Source: Nageia nagi (Eukaryota > Pinophyta). From it: a DNA stretch of 64,000 nt. The notes below the pieces were generated by a model, which saw only the letters and a list, made by a program, of their open reading frames with translations, was not told the origin of the DNA and did no database searches. Below, one piece after another: positions 47,036 to 59,065 of this stretch. The DNA is taken from NCBI GenBank assembly GCA_050084985.1, contig JBITNC010000001.1:190402001-190466000 (forward strand), in the 5' to 3' direction. The first letter of the stretch is position 1. Every line of letters starts with the position of its first letter. The position numbers were made by a program, and so were the translations under genes.

Positions 47036-47960
47036 TCATAACTTACCAGGTTTATGTTTATACCAACTATTATATAGGAGTACCTAATCACCAATTAGAA
47101 ATTACTTTTGTTTGATGCGACAATCATGCCAAGCCTTTTTTCATTTCTTCTCTTGTATATGATTATACATTTCTATTCTTTGATTTTCATCCAATTTATC
47201 TAGTTTGAAAAGTCTTTCTTCTAGTGACTCATAGTTTTCTAATTGAGCTTCTATGGTGATTCTTAATGATGGTACTTGAAATTCCATAGGGAAGGTTTCT
47301 TCTATGTTGAATACTAATTCAAAGGGATTTTTCTTGTTTAGTATTTTTTAGGTGGTTTGATATGCCCATAACACATATAGTATCTTTTCATCCCAATCTG
47401 ATCTTACAATGTTGATAATTTTATTCAAGGTTATTTCCAAAACCTTATTTAGGTATTTAACAACTCCATTAGCCTGAGGGTGGCAAGGTGAACTTCTCCC
47501 ATGTTGTATCATAAAATTCACCATGAATTATTTAATTTTTAGATTAACAAAGTTCTTTCCTTGATCACTAATGATCTATTTAGGATATACAAACCTAGTT
47601 ATAATATTTTCATATATGAATTTTACTATGGTATATTCATTATAGTCTTTCATGAGGAATACTTCATTTCATCTCATCAGATATTCAATTCTAGTGATGA
47701 TGTAATGAGCACCCATTCACCACCCTAGTGGTGATATTTGTCCAACAAAATTGATTGCACACTTCTTAAAAGGATGAAATTGTAACATGGGTTTTAGGTG
47801 TAGTTCATCTCAGGATGAGGTTATATCATGCACTGGAATACATCATAACTTCTAGTGAATTATAGTGTATTCTAGTTTGAGTTAGGCCACTAGAGTCTTA
47901 TTGTAATACCTTCTTACTTTTGTATTCATTGTTGAAATGGCCCCTAACTACTCCTTCATG
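47036..47960 (-). pseudogene. Integrase of the minus gypsy element
   Basis: Minus strand: AHEGVVRGHF near 47950-47920 is the first half of the zinc domain. ISDQGKNFVNLK near 47575-47540 keeps the second catalytic Asp. SSPCHPQANGVVKYLNKVLE (about 47500-47440) is the third motif, with the catalytic Glu of GQ.E changed to Lys. FPMEFQVPSLRI near 47295-47260 and GKL-stop-MRWLGTYII near 47055 close it. The first catalytic Asp is lost (INFVGQISPL). Stops are frequent. Confidence 0.85.
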
Positions 47961-48179
47961 TGCCTTTACTAAAATATCTTCATGTTCATGTTGGAGAATG
48001 AATCTTTTAATAAATTAATCTATCCCTATCTTGTACATAGTTTTCCAATAATTATTGTATATGGCATCAATTGGCTTAGTAATTGTCATCTTTCTTTATC
48101 TGGTTATCCTTTTGAGAATTATTCCAATGTTAGGAATGCTATGATATCTTATAGTTTTTTTGGTAAAACTTGGATATGA

Positions 48180-48640
48180 AATAGGTGTGCACCAGGTAGG
48201 TTATCATCTATTTTAGAGGTTTTACCATTTTCAATTCTTGAAAAAAAGTTTGGTACATTATTTATATTTTTTATATTTCAAAATAGTTTTGAATTGCAAC
48301 TCTTGAAATAGTAGTAACCATTGATATGGCCTTGAATTATTAATTTATTTAAAAGGTAAAAAAGTACATTTTGATTAATAAAAAATACAAAAGTAGTCAC
48401 TAATAGGTAGTAGAATATTTTTTGGAGGGTATATCCATAGCGAAGGCTTCTTTCTTAATAATAATGTAATTCTTTTTGATAGTGGCCATTTTATGACTAA
48501 AAACATATATGGGATTATCGATATTTCTATCACTAGGTTGGGATAGGACTACATTGATAGCCACCACATTGCAATCTACATGAACATGAAATTACTTCTT
48601 CCAATCAAGAAAAATAAGGGTCAAGGATTTGGATAATTTC
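48180..48640 (-). pseudogene. RNase H of the minus gypsy element
   Basis: Minus strand near 48595-48425: HVHVDCNVVAINVVLSQPSD, then NPIYVFSHKMATIKKNY and KKEAFAM. This is the gypsy RNase H pattern (VDAS..AIG..L.QP......PI...S.KL..AE.NY...E.E.LA). The catalytic Asp remains and the Glu region reads KKEAFAM. Confidence 0.8.
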
Positions 48641-49460
48641 ATCTTAAGTAGCTCAAATTTTTCTTGATATTCAAGTGAGCAATAGAATGTATGGTTTTTC
48701 TTTTTAGTTCATCAATAGGGGTGGCTAAAATAGCATAGTGTTTAATCAAATTATGGTAGTACCCACTAGATAATAGAAATATCTTTACTTCTTTAACATT
48801 TTGAGGGGGGTATGTTAAGGAACATTCCTAACTTTGGAAGGTTAACCATTAACCCTTGTTTGTAGATGATATGTCCCAATAGGAACACATGTGGAGTGGT
48901 CAATAAATATGTTTTAGGTTAAGGTCAATTTGTAGGTGATGAAATCTCTCAAACATTAAGCATAATTCTTAGGTATTGTCTTTTAGAAATTTGAATATGA
49001 GGAAATTGTGAAATTATTTTTTAAAGACATTCACCATTATTCAAGAAAAAGCTATAGGGGCATTTTTAAGTCCAAAAGGCATTATGTTATACATGTATTA
49101 ACCCTATTAAGTTATAAAAGTGGCCTTTGGAAAATCTTCTTCAATGATTTTCACTTGATGATAACTTGAGAACCTATCTATGAAGGACTAGATATCCTGA
49201 TTGATGATATTTTCTAAAATTTCTTTTATGAAGGGTGTTAAAAATGGATCATTTTTGTAGGATTTATTTAGTTCTCATAAGTTGATGAAAATTTTGATGT
49301 CCCCACTTTTATTATATTATTTTAGCATCAAGCTGATCCAATCAGTATTATCTATCGAAGAAATACTCCTAGATTCAACCATCCTATTGATCCCTTCTTT
49401 TACTTTATATTTTATGTTAGGGTTCAATTGATAGGATCATTATTTTCTAGATTTCAATTA
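48641..49460 (-). pseudogene. Reverse transcriptase of the minus gypsy element
   Basis: Minus strand: IFINL-stop-ELNKSYKNDPF at about 49295-49245 (family IDFR.LN....KD.YPLP), FIDRFSSYHQVKI near 49175-49137 with the motif-A Asp, and YNIMPFGLKNAPIAFS near 49090-49050. FLIFKFLKDNT stands at the catalytic YxDD position near 48995-48965, so the box is lost. IFLLSSGYYHNLIKHYAILA and TPIDELKR belong to the thumb and RNase H linker. Confidence 0.82.
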
Positions 49461-50900
49461 TATTTTGAACTTATTTACATGATCATAACCTCTTATTTTA
49501 TCCCATGAGTTTTACATAGTCTTTTGGGAATAATTCTTAATATTCATCTAGGACTTCAATGATTTTATTTACTCCTTCTTCTATCCAATAGTCATTAAGG
49601 GTTGCTATATTGGGATTTTCATTACTACCGATTTTGATTTATCATGTATTTAGTTCATGATCATACTAGGTAACATTATACTTCTTAGTAATCACTTATT
49701 TGGTTCCTTCCTCAACTTCATACTTAATATTCTTAGGTTTATCTTTTGGTTCATCCTCATCAAGTTCATCCTACCATTTAGTATTAGCAACCATATGTAG
49801 AGGTAATATTGGAGTGGAGTCTAGTAAAGCTAACCTAGGATTAGGTATATGAATTTCATCAAGCTTGAGCTTAATATCCAAGGTTAGTTGCAAATAATAA
49901 ATTCTAAATTCCTAGTAATCCAATCCTAATTCAAGAGTTCACATTATAAAATGAGAAACTTTGAATAAAATTATTTTTTATAGTATGCCAATTTCTAGTC
50001 TTCTCAAAAAACTATTGATGGGTATATCAAGATTAGGGGAGAGTTACTAAAGTATAATAGAACACCTAAACCCATTTTAAAGGTTATTTTAGGTTCTAAT
50101 TTTTCCATAATAATTTGCACTTTTGCAAGTGTTTAGTAGGGTTGTTGTCTCCTCAGTATTATTTAAGTGTGATTGTTATCAATTTTGAAGGATCAAATCA
50201 TATGCTTTAGTATTCTTTTATTTTGTACTAGAGTGTAATAGAATGCTTATGGGTATTCCAAAATAAAGCAATAGTCCCTTGAAGTGTTTTATCTAATACC
50301 ATATCTAACTTTATTCATTATTAAAAAGGTTTTATAATTGTTGAAGGAAATTAGAGAGAGGATTCATATTGTGATATTTAGGTAGTGATTTATAAGGATC
50401 AATTTTAGTAATCATACATACATGCTAGTGTGCAAGACAATCTCATTGAGTCATTTATTTGTAGTCTCCAATGTTACAAAATAGGTATTTTATTTCAAAA
50501 TATTCTCCTTAGTCACCATTATGGAATAGTAGTTATTGTTCATCTATAGAGTCAATATAGTCCTTAAATCCATTTAACTCTTTTCTAGCCATTATGGTGA
50601 AACTTTAACCCACTTACATAGAATATCTATTGTATTATGAAGTAGAGTCACTACTGGAGTTGGGTAAGTCCAAGTAGGCATGCTCCATACTATTTTCTAA
50701 AGGGAAATGTGCTCGATATTCATCATTTGTGATGATCATCTCTTGGATTTTTTTTTCTATAACTCCCTTATTATTGGTGAAGCATTATAAATCTAATATA
50801 TTTGTGTATGTAAACCCATCACTAGCCATATTAATTATCTCAAAATTAGCTTGTGACATAATGTCCATGAAAGATACAATGGTTTCCTTTAATATTCCCC
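49461..50900 (-). pseudogene. Spacer between protease and RT, decayed
   Basis: Short coding-like patches on the minus strand but nothing I can place in a domain. It lies within the pol frame, upstream of RT. Confidence 0.4.
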
Positions 50901-51110
50901 TAGGTTTAATGAGAGTTCAATCTACCATGGTGAATATTTAGTTTGCTAGTATCAATGGTGGTCACCCTATATTTTGTAAGTACTAGTCAGCATCACATTT
51001 ATATTTGCACGTAAATCAACTATCACATTTTTTACAAGCCTTCCATTAATGCTATTGTATTTGGTAGCAAGCACTATGTTAGTATTATGGTCAATTTTGA
51101 TCTAATATGT
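50901..51110 (-). pseudogene. Protease of the minus gypsy element
   Basis: Minus strand at about 51095-50975: LATKYNSINGRLVKNVIVDL, then RANINVMLTSTYKI. VIVDLRANINVM aligns with the VLVD(S/T/L)GAxxNVM active-site loop. The Asp is kept and the Gly of D-x-G is Arg. Confidence 0.65.
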
Positions 51111-51499
51111 AGCAATCTATTTTATTTTTACCAATAGATTCTCTTCATGGATCAATTTTTAAAGTTATTTTAGAAATTCAATCTCATTAGTGATAATATT
51201 TATATATTCCTCCTATCATATAGTAGTTTTTTTATTTTGTAATGTGTCTATTAGGTCTTTATTCATTTACCAATCTTATGATGTTCATGCGGGTTAGGAT
51301 ACCGATCCTTAAAGATTATTTCTTGGATGATTTATTTTTCAACTACTATTCTTTTATTTTTGGATCGCATGGTGACATTGGTCATAGGATTTTTTATTTG
51401 AACCTTTTGATAAATGGGAGTAGTGTGGGATATGGAGATCTCTTTTCCTTTATTAAGGATATGACATCCTAGAATATTTGGTGATCTTCTCTCTAGAAT

Positions 51500-53480
51500 C
51501 ATTAGTTTCTTAGTTGTTATTGGTACCCTTTGTAAAGTATTTACCTTTGTTGGAGGAGGGTTTGATCCTCTTGATGTATCTAATGTGGCCTACTTCTATT
51601 TTTCTAATATATTGGTTAGTATTTTAGGGAAATCCTCACAACTATGGTTATTATATTATTTACAATAGTTACATCTAAGGAATGGCTAGGGTTGTGTACA
51701 TTCATATTTTCTATGAGAGGGGTCAACATATTTATAACATCAAGGGGTTATCCTTCCTTGGTTATTGAATCCCCATCTACATCCACCATGGTATCCTATT
51801 CAACCTCTTCCTCTATGATTATTTGTATATTGGTTATCATTAGGTTCATTATACAATTGCTCATTTGGGGTAGTTGTTTGGGTTGTTGTGAATAAAGGAA
51901 TATATGTTATGCCATCATCATTAGTAAAAGGTTGTGGGGGTTGGTATGGTTTATGGATAACATAAGCCTTAGGCCTATTTCAAAGGTAATATTCTATGTC
52001 ATCTAGAAATCCTTTTCCTTGATAATGTTTAGTATAATGATTAATTGACCCATAAGTGTGATAGTTAATTCTTGGGTGGTTAGTCATCCCTCATCATCTT
52101 AGGGCTTCAACTAGACATTTTGAGTGGTATGATTACCTATTATGCAATAATGGCTATAATAATCCCATAGGTAGAACATTCATTAGCAACATGCCATTAT
52201 TTCCCACATATTTTATACCAAATCTCTTTTTAGGTATGTGGAAAGGTCAAGTGCACTTTAGATTAGTTGATATGATGTGCTAACTCATCTATTTTATCCT
52301 CAATATCATCATCAATTTTTGGTGTACCTTCTAATCACCATGGTTGATATTCAATTTATGTAGTGGATTTTAATGCTTTAATGTATTTAGGGTATCATTT
52401 CTCCATATCCCTCTCTATATGTGATCTTAATCTTGATATAAACCATTCTACCTTCAAGTCTTCTACTAAGGGTTCTTGTAGCTTCAATTATGTCATATTA
52501 AATCACATATCATAGTAACATACAGATTAAATAAGTTCTTGTACAGTTCCCTCATTTTATTAATGCTTTCCAATATTGATTCTAGAAATTATTATTCTAC
52601 CTTAAAAGAATCTTTGATTTCATCCCAAGTTTGGGTGCCATTGTTGGGTGCTCTCTCTTGGATCTTCACTAACCAATCAAAAATGTTGTTCCTCATCATG
52701 GATATAAAGTTGATAATTTTGTCATCATTGATCATACCATTATTAATTTTTTAATAATTCTCTAATATGTATATGTATTCCTTAACATCCTAAGTATCCA
52801 TTTGAAATATAGGTAACTTGGTATTAGTTGCAAAGTTATATCTTATTGCCATGTTGTTGGGTCATTAATTTTGTTGGTTAAAGTTCTGTTAATATTTTAT
52901 AGGTTGGTCTCTTTATCATTAGTGTCTATTATTGATTCATTTTAGATATAATATAAATTATATATTAAAGTAATGTTCTCCTATAACTTCAAAAAAATTG
53001 TTGAACTCAGATTCTCTAACTTCTCTTCATATATTAGCTAAATTGTTAGGCTCCATATTTCTTCTATTCATTTGTGAAGTTCTTAGGTAATAAATATATG
53101 TGAGGGGTGGGGAAGGTCCAAAATCAAATGGGTTTTTTAAATTTTATTTTCTTTATATTTTAAGGGTCATATCTCTAAGGGTACTCACTATTTGTCTTAT
53201 GGATTCTTCTGTTAGTTCCTAACTTTCTTCTAGTTTCTTTAAATTATCAATCACTTTGGGTTGCTCACTTGTTTCAATTATTTGCACAACCCACTATGTT
53301 TATGGTTCAAATATTAAATTTTCCAATTCTTCCAAAAGGTTTAGGGTTATCTAGTTCACTCCTATCTCCTATTCCTACTCCTACTCCTACATTTATTCCT
53401 CTAGGGGGTTTGAAATCTATTTTTTATCCTAACTTAGTTATCCTATTTTTTCTAAATATACTAATGATGTTATAGGTAGT
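51500..53480 (-). pseudogene. Gag of the minus gypsy element
   Basis: Minus strand. RCNYCK-stop-YNNHSCEDFP near 51690-51635 is a zinc-knuckle remnant. MINDDKIINFISMMRNNIFD near 52740-52680 and APNNGTQTWDEIKDSFKVE near 52655-52595 are capsid segments (W....TW.E....F). ISRLRSHIERDMEK near 52450-52400 follows. A small GVGVGVG run near 53395-53370 reflects a CCTACT repeat on the plus strand. Frameshifts separate the parts. Confidence 0.7.
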
Positions 53481-54858
53481 GATTCCCATTAAATCCAAAA
53501 ATCCTTTTGTTAGTTTATCAATATAATTCTTTTCTAGGGAATAGGCAAAAGGGGTTTAAACGTGGTCTTTTAATTCTCTATTTATCTCTACTCCTACTAG
53601 TCCCTTCCCTTCTTATCATATCTCTTCTCCTCCTTTTATTATTTATTATCATCCTTCAACCATCCTACCTATATCCTAATCTTTACCCTTTTTTTTATTC
53701 AATGGGATTTCCATGAACCAAGTATCATATAAATCACCGATCATCATTAGGGTTTACAAAATTTGTAGTTGAATTATAGGTGATCTTTGAAAGGGACCAA
53801 ACAAATCATTAGCAATTTTCTCTATATTTTTTCTAAAGTAATGACTTCCATGATTGTTATTTTCTTCTATTGGATAATTTTATTGTATCATTACTCTCTC
53901 AAGCATCTTACTTCACTCCCCTACTTCTAAAATCTCTTAATTTATTAGGGGTTTAATCTCCCCTTTGTTATTATCTTGAATCAATCCTTACTTATTTTTC
54001 CTCTCTCTCTCTCTTTCTTTATTTATTCATGAAATATATTTTGGTATTGAATATTTTTGTTTCTTTATATCATCTCTCTCTTTATATCTTCTTCCTCTCT
54101 TCTCTTTTATTTATTTGCTTCCATCTATCTAAAACTCCTACTACACCTCTCAACCTCCCTCCGTTTTATCTCTTTTTACCTAAAGTTAGATATTTACATT
54201 ATGACCCTTAGTTTTCCCTATCATTTCATTAATGATTTATTTAATTAAGCCTCATTCTCTTTTGAATCTCCCCCACCTTCTGGTGCTCCCCCTCCTTCCT
54301 ATAGGTAGGAGAGAGCTTCAAGAGTTGTGCCTTATTTGATTTTAATAATGTTTACAAATGTAAGATATATTTTCTAAAAATATCTTCCTAATTCCTTGTA
54401 TAAACCTTTTCTTCCTAATTCCCAATATACCTATTACAATAATGCAAATTTGGTGGTATACATATCAATAATATGTTTTACTCACTTATTGACTTTCTTA
54501 GCCTAAGGTTCCTTAGATAGGCTCAACTAAATTATTTTCTCCTTATTCCACTTGATATTAGGGATATCAAATTGGGTTATGAATTCTAGTTTTTTAGTGA
54601 GCCAATCATAAAATAGGTCAATGAATTCTACTTAGAATATTTTGTATCTCCCATATTTGTATGCAAAATTTGCTACCTTCATCTGACCATATCCTATTCT
54701 CTAGCTTGCCCAATCTATGAATTTGTTAATTATATTAGAAAACCAATCTGTAATAGAGTTCTTTGTTGTATTGAAGAATTTTTCTACCTAATTTTATTTC
54801 ATCATTCTATGAGAATCCCTTTTATCTCTATTTATATATGTCCCAGAAATAGAATTAT
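53481..54858 (-). other. Leader of the minus gypsy element
   Basis: No gene. The plus strand is pyrimidine-rich, with a CT run at about 54002-54020. Beside the right LTR the minus strand reads TTCTATTTCTGGGAC, possibly a degraded TGGCGCC...GGGGA primer site. The match is weak. Confidence 0.45.
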
Positions 54859-54948
54859 TGATCGATTTTCTATGTGAATATTATATCGATCAAAGAATTT
54901 GTTTCTACAAATAAGATTAAGAATTCTATTTGTGTAATGATATTGATG

Positions 54949-55026
<78 letters not shown>

Positions 55027-55442
55027 ATAAGGAGAATAAAAACATAAATTTAAATAAGGGTTCTCTTTATTAATTGTGTAAATCACTTAATACAACTTTG
55101 TCAAACTAACAAATATATGAAAAATTATAGTGTATCTTATTTTAAGATCCTAGAATTGGTGATTACTATTCTAGTACATATTTCTTACTCTTCTCTTTTC
55201 TCTCTCTCTCTTTTGAATCAATCCTTTCTTCATCTTTAGTATGAACCAAGAGGCTATTTATATATTATTTGATATTTCAAAGAGATGCTTCATAATGACT
55301 CTTAATTGAAATGGTAGTGCATTAGTTAAGTTCATTATTTGTAGTGTTGGAAACTTGTCCTTAAGTCATCAAATGCTGAGATAATTTTTGTTCGCTAGTT
55401 GTAAGTCAGTACTAATTATTTTTAAATTATCTCTTGCTAACA
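54859..55442 (-). repeat. 5' LTR of the minus gypsy element
   Basis: 584 bp. It is about 62 bp longer than its partner, explained by the (TA)n run inside. A minus-strand TATA-like TATATAAATAGCC lies near 55268-55254. Confidence 0.88.
54953..55019. repeat. (TA)n microsatellite in the 5' LTR
   Basis: About 33 uninterrupted TA dinucleotides. The matching place in the other LTR (about 40920) has only GAAATATAAATAAAATATT. Confidence 0.95.
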
Positions 55443-55790
55443 ACATGGATATGATGACCAATGGCATTCTCCACATTAGCTTTTAACTCTTTAAAATATT
55501 GTAAATTCACATTCATTATTTTCAAGAAGAACACCCATAATTTTTTGGAGTAATCATTAAGAAATAGAAGTAAGTGCTTTTGACAAGTGTTACTAACACT
55601 CGTAGCTCTACAAATATCAATGTATATTACATCAAGAGGACCTTTAGCATAATGTATGCAAGGTTCAAATAGAATTTTGGTTTGTTTCCCTATGATCCAA
55701 GTAGAATAAATATTAGTAGGAGAAGCAAGAAATGGGAGACCATGTACCATATCCTTATTTTACAAAGTGATTAGGTAGATTATATTTATG
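55443..55790 (-). pseudogene. Copia integrase, N-terminal part
   Basis: Minus strand: MVHGLPFLASPTNIYSTWII (about 55750-55690), then GKQTKILFEP. PLDVIYIDICRATSVS near 55640 holds the first catalytic Asp in IDICR, where the family has H.DLCGP. FLNDYSKKLWVFFLK near 55570-55525 and NVENAIGHHIHVV near 55475-55440 continue into the insertion. The zinc-domain Cys next to GKQ is Trp. Confidence 0.85.
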
Positions 55791-56240
55791 TGTCTAAATC
55801 ATTGGTGCCAAAATATGGTGATATTTATAACATGAACATTTAGAGCTTGATTGTTAGAAGCTATAACATCAAGTAGGAACATTCTCCTAACTCCTTTTTC
55901 TTTTTCTACTATTGGAAATCCTTTGGATTTATCATGAATGAAGAAAACCTTTTCTCCTTTCACAATATCAAACTCCACTTTCAAGTTATTTTCCAATATT
56001 TGACTGATTGATAAGAGGTTTCTTGTGAGCCCTAGCACATACAATACCTCTTTGATCTGATAGTTTTTCTTTCCAAGATGGACATTAACATCATCCTTTC
56101 CTTCAATATCAAGGGATGTGTCATCATCCAATAAAAATTGATCAGAATTTGCATTATCATATAAAGAATAAAACCAATATTTTCATCTAATCATGTCCTT
56201 AGAAGCACCAATATCAATATACCTAGTGGATAAGACTAAA
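55791..56240 (-). pseudogene. Copia protease and pre-integrase segment
   Basis: Minus strand: YIDIGASKDMI near 56220-56185 is the active site (family YIDSGAS.HM), with the Asp kept and the Ser changed to Ile. An open 110-codon piece includes KEVLYVLGLTRNLLSISQIL, the conserved C-terminal protease end. It finishes with the IFWHQ of the pre-integrase domain near 55800. Confidence 0.85.
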
Positions 56241-57140
56241 GGTTTCTCTTGATGAATAGAAGTGTGATTGTCAACATATTTAGGCACTTTATCAACATTA
56301 TTTATGACATTGAATTGTTGTTATCTTCATTGTGGTCTTACTTATTTTTACTCCCTCTGATTATATGATTTTTTCCCTTTTCATTTTGGATTCTTATTGC
56401 TTAAAGAGCCTTGAGAAAAGGAATTGTACTAGTATTCTTGCAATTCATGCCCTTCATTGCCACAAATAAAACAACTCTTCTTTTGCTTTTCATTAGCCTT
56501 ATAGAAATTTTTTCCTTTATATTTCTTCTATAAGGACTTATTTTCTCTTTGATTGGACATCATGGTTTATTCCTCTTCATGGGAAGGTGCATACGAAGCC
56601 TCTTCTTGTTGCAATATATTTACTAACTCTTCAAAGTTGTGTTTTATTCAAGATGTTTAATATTGTATATCTCTGGGATTTTTCTCAAGAAAATAGGTAA
56701 AGGAGCTTATCTTCCACCTTCTCATATAATTCTAATAGGGAGGCATGGATATTCATAACTCTATGAAGAAAGAATTCATTTTTTCCACCACTTTTCAATT
56801 TTAGGGTATGTAATTATCCTTATAACTACAAAATTTAATTTTGATTCTTTGATGCAAATACTTATTTCAATTTCTTCCATGCTTATATTGTATATTTGGA
56901 GTCTTGAACATGAGGTTGTACATCATAAAAAATACCAAGTAAAATGATCATACAATATTTCCTACTTCTTTGATCAAACTTGGTTTGAGTTTCATTAGTT
57001 ATCATTAGAAGAGTCTCTATTCTAGTTATAATGTCCAAAAAGTAATCAATATATAAAAAATATTTAAATATTTATTTTCTATGAGGCATAGGTACTACCT
57101 TTCAACACTTAGGAATCAAGCAATGATATTTTTGTGGTTG
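56241..57140 (-). pseudogene. Copia gag
   Basis: Minus strand: FDQRSRKYCMIILLGIFYDV and QPHVQDSKYT near 56995-56890 match the UBN2-type gag middle. The zinc knuckle at about 56478-56436 reads SCFICGNEGHELQEY, complete except the last Cys, which is Tyr. Stops and frame changes occur between these parts. Gag N-terminal residues were not found. Confidence 0.75.
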
Positions 57141-58510
57141 TTTGGGCCACACATTTTTCTTGTAAGGTTTGGTCTTCTTCCTTTAAATTTGTATTAAAAA
57201 TTTCATTTAAATATGCTCCAAGGTATTTATTAATTGAGTTTGGCTACAAAAAAAAAATAATACCCTTAAATTTAATCATATACCATATTTAAATTTAGCA
57301 CATGTGAAAATTAATTTTTAAGTTATGAGGAGTTTTGAAATTGTGACCTCTAGTGCACCAACTTGAGTGTTTTATAACACACATACTATTTCACCTTGGA
57401 AGAATAATGACTTATATTATTTATGAGTGTTCAAGTTTTGTTTCACTCTTCAAAAAATTTAAACACCTCCACTATTTTATTTTCTTTAAATAATTTATTT
57501 GTTAGAGAATGATTATTGAATATCCTCCAAAATTGATTAATGTTTCTCATTCACATTTAATCCTTCTTGTGCAAATATTATTACATCTTCCAAATAAATA
57601 TTTTATGGGATATTTTTTTTTTGGGTAAAGAATGTTAATTAATTTCCTCCAATGTTTTCAAAATAACTATTGAGAATAAGTTTTAGTGTTTCAAAATTTA
57701 GAATATAAGTTAAGCTTTTATTTTCATTAGTTGAGATGAAATTAATTATTATCTTTTGGTTGGGTGTTGATTTTATTCATTTGCAAAATTCATGACCTTC
57801 ATTTTTTATTTATTTATTGTAGTTCACTATCTCATGCATGGTCTATGAGGATATGTATGCATGGGGGTTAGGGTAGAGAGGTCAATTCTAGGTTGGGCAT
57901 GTTAGTTTCTGACATATGCTATTTCATGGACTACAAATATGTTTTGGAGGATTGTAAACATAATTGGTTGGATTTATCATGATATATAGGTTGCATATAG
58001 TTAGAAAATACATGCATGGAAGGACAAGGGAAGTGTGAAAGTTGCAACATAATTTGTTCATATTTTTATAGTCATATAATATCATCACTTAGCTAGGTGG
58101 TTGTGAGCATAATGGAGGGATGTGTGGGTTGCAACAATGCTATAGGGTATTGCAAGGATGTTAGGGGTTATACAAGGCTGATATTTGAGAGATTGAATAT
58201 TTTCAATGTCTATAGGTTCAAATGATGGGTGGAGGGCATAACGACATGAAGCATGTAAACATAGTTTCATGAACTATTGTATATGAATGCAATGTACATT
58301 ATCTTACTACAAAAATATGTTTATAACTCTTGGATACTTTAGATTGATGTTTGTTTACTACAAACACAAATTCACATTATTTCCTTTGCTCTTTAACATG
58401 TTTGCAACTTATGCAAGGACTGTTATAATGTGTATGCTATTAGAGGAGGGTTATGAGCTTATTTTTTATAGTGGGGAGCAATGTACTATAACATAGGGAA
58501 TATTAGATTA
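57141..58510. other. Unexplained insert-like stretch in the copia leader
   Basis: Copia leaders are normally a few hundred bases, but gag and primer site are 1.7 kb apart here. I see no LTR pair, inverted repeats or gene. The stretch at 57830-58280 is less AT-rich and has many ATGG/TTGCAA words. A further insertion is likely but its ends were not found. Confidence 0.4.
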
Positions 58511-58819
58511 GGTAATGTAGAGCTTCTCAAGTTTTCACAAAAAAAAAACTCCTCATTGATTTTGCATTGTTGTTGGCAACATAAGAAACATTTTCAATGT
58601 TGAGGAGGGAGGGAGATATCAAGCAAATCTTCTCCTCTCTTCTCTCTCTAAATGGCTATTAAGTATTTTAAACTTGATTCTTCCAATAAGGAAAAACTAT
58701 TACAATGATCTCCTTTATATGTTGATCACATAATGGTTATGATTCTTCTCATGGATCTTCAAGGTAAAAAATGTTTTACACTTGCTTATATCAATAAGGA
58801 AAATCATTCACCAAGGCTA
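58511..58819 (-). other. Copia 5' leader
   Basis: No gene. Region between gag and the primer site, with a CT-rich plus-strand run near 58629-58648. Confidence 0.45.
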
Positions 58820-58831
58820 GCTCTGATATCA
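58820..58831 (-). other. Primer binding site of the minus copia element
   Basis: GCTCTGATATCA on the plus strand is the complement of TGATATCAGAGC, close to the tRNA-Met complement TGGTATCAGAGC. It abuts the LTR. Confidence 0.85.
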
Positions 58832-59065
58832 TATTGGAGAATAAACAATATTACTTTTAATGATATAAAATAAGGTTTAAATACATTTATATGAAGGCAT
58901 TCCCATACAATAACAATTTAGCCTATAAACACTAATATTATTAATTAACATTAACATAAACAATGTAAATAAATTAACATTAACATAAACAATGTAAATA
59001 AATTAACATTATATTTATTTATATATGTATAGATACCTAATGTAACTAATGTATTATTTTTAACA
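58832..59065 (-). repeat. 5' LTR of the minus copia element
   Basis: About 234 bp. It contains a roughly 30-bp tandem duplication (AACATTAACATAAACAATG then TAAATAAATT) that the 3' LTR lacks, which explains the length difference. The plus-strand end is TTTTTAACA. Confidence 0.8.

Larger units (their letters stand above)
40831..55442 (-). mobile_element. Minus-strand Ty3/gypsy element with an extra 3' coding region
   Basis: LTRs 40831-41352 and 54859-55442 align throughout. In plus orientation they start TGTTCATTTTTCTATGT / TGATCGATTTTCTATGT and end TGAACA / CTAACA. ACATG flanks both. TTCCCCAAC next to the left LTR gives a minus-strand polypurine tract. Reading leftward from the right LTR: gag, protease, RT, RNase H, integrase, then about 5.6 kb before the 3' LTR. 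Most of that 5.6 kb has coding-like traces. Integrase wording (PMEFQVPSLRI) and a DLxAN-type protease suggest a non-chromoviral plant lineage; I do not name it further. All frames are broken. Confidence 0.9.
38294..59065 (-). mobile_element. Minus-strand Ty1/copia element with a nested gypsy
   Basis: Short LTRs (38294-38496 and 58832-59065) bracket minus-strand gag, protease, integrase, RT and RNase H in copia order. A primer site adjoins the right LTR and a purine tract adjoins the left LTR. Target duplications are imperfect (AAGGA on the left, AAGGG or AGGG on the right). Removing the element reconnects the flanking coding frame (NIK then GNNILKK). The 14.6 kb gypsy at 40831-55442 splits integrase. 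Without it the copia is about 6.2 kb, including an unexplained stretch at 57140-58510. Confidence 0.87.

Noticed and set aside
50729-51895. Plus-strand frames of 70-83 codons
   Set aside because: They lie opposite the minus-strand gypsy gag and protease and are shadows of it.
53269-54248. Plus-strand Leu/Ile-rich frames near the CT-rich stretch
   Set aside because: Low-complexity translations of pyrimidine-rich DNA; the gag evidence is on the other strand.
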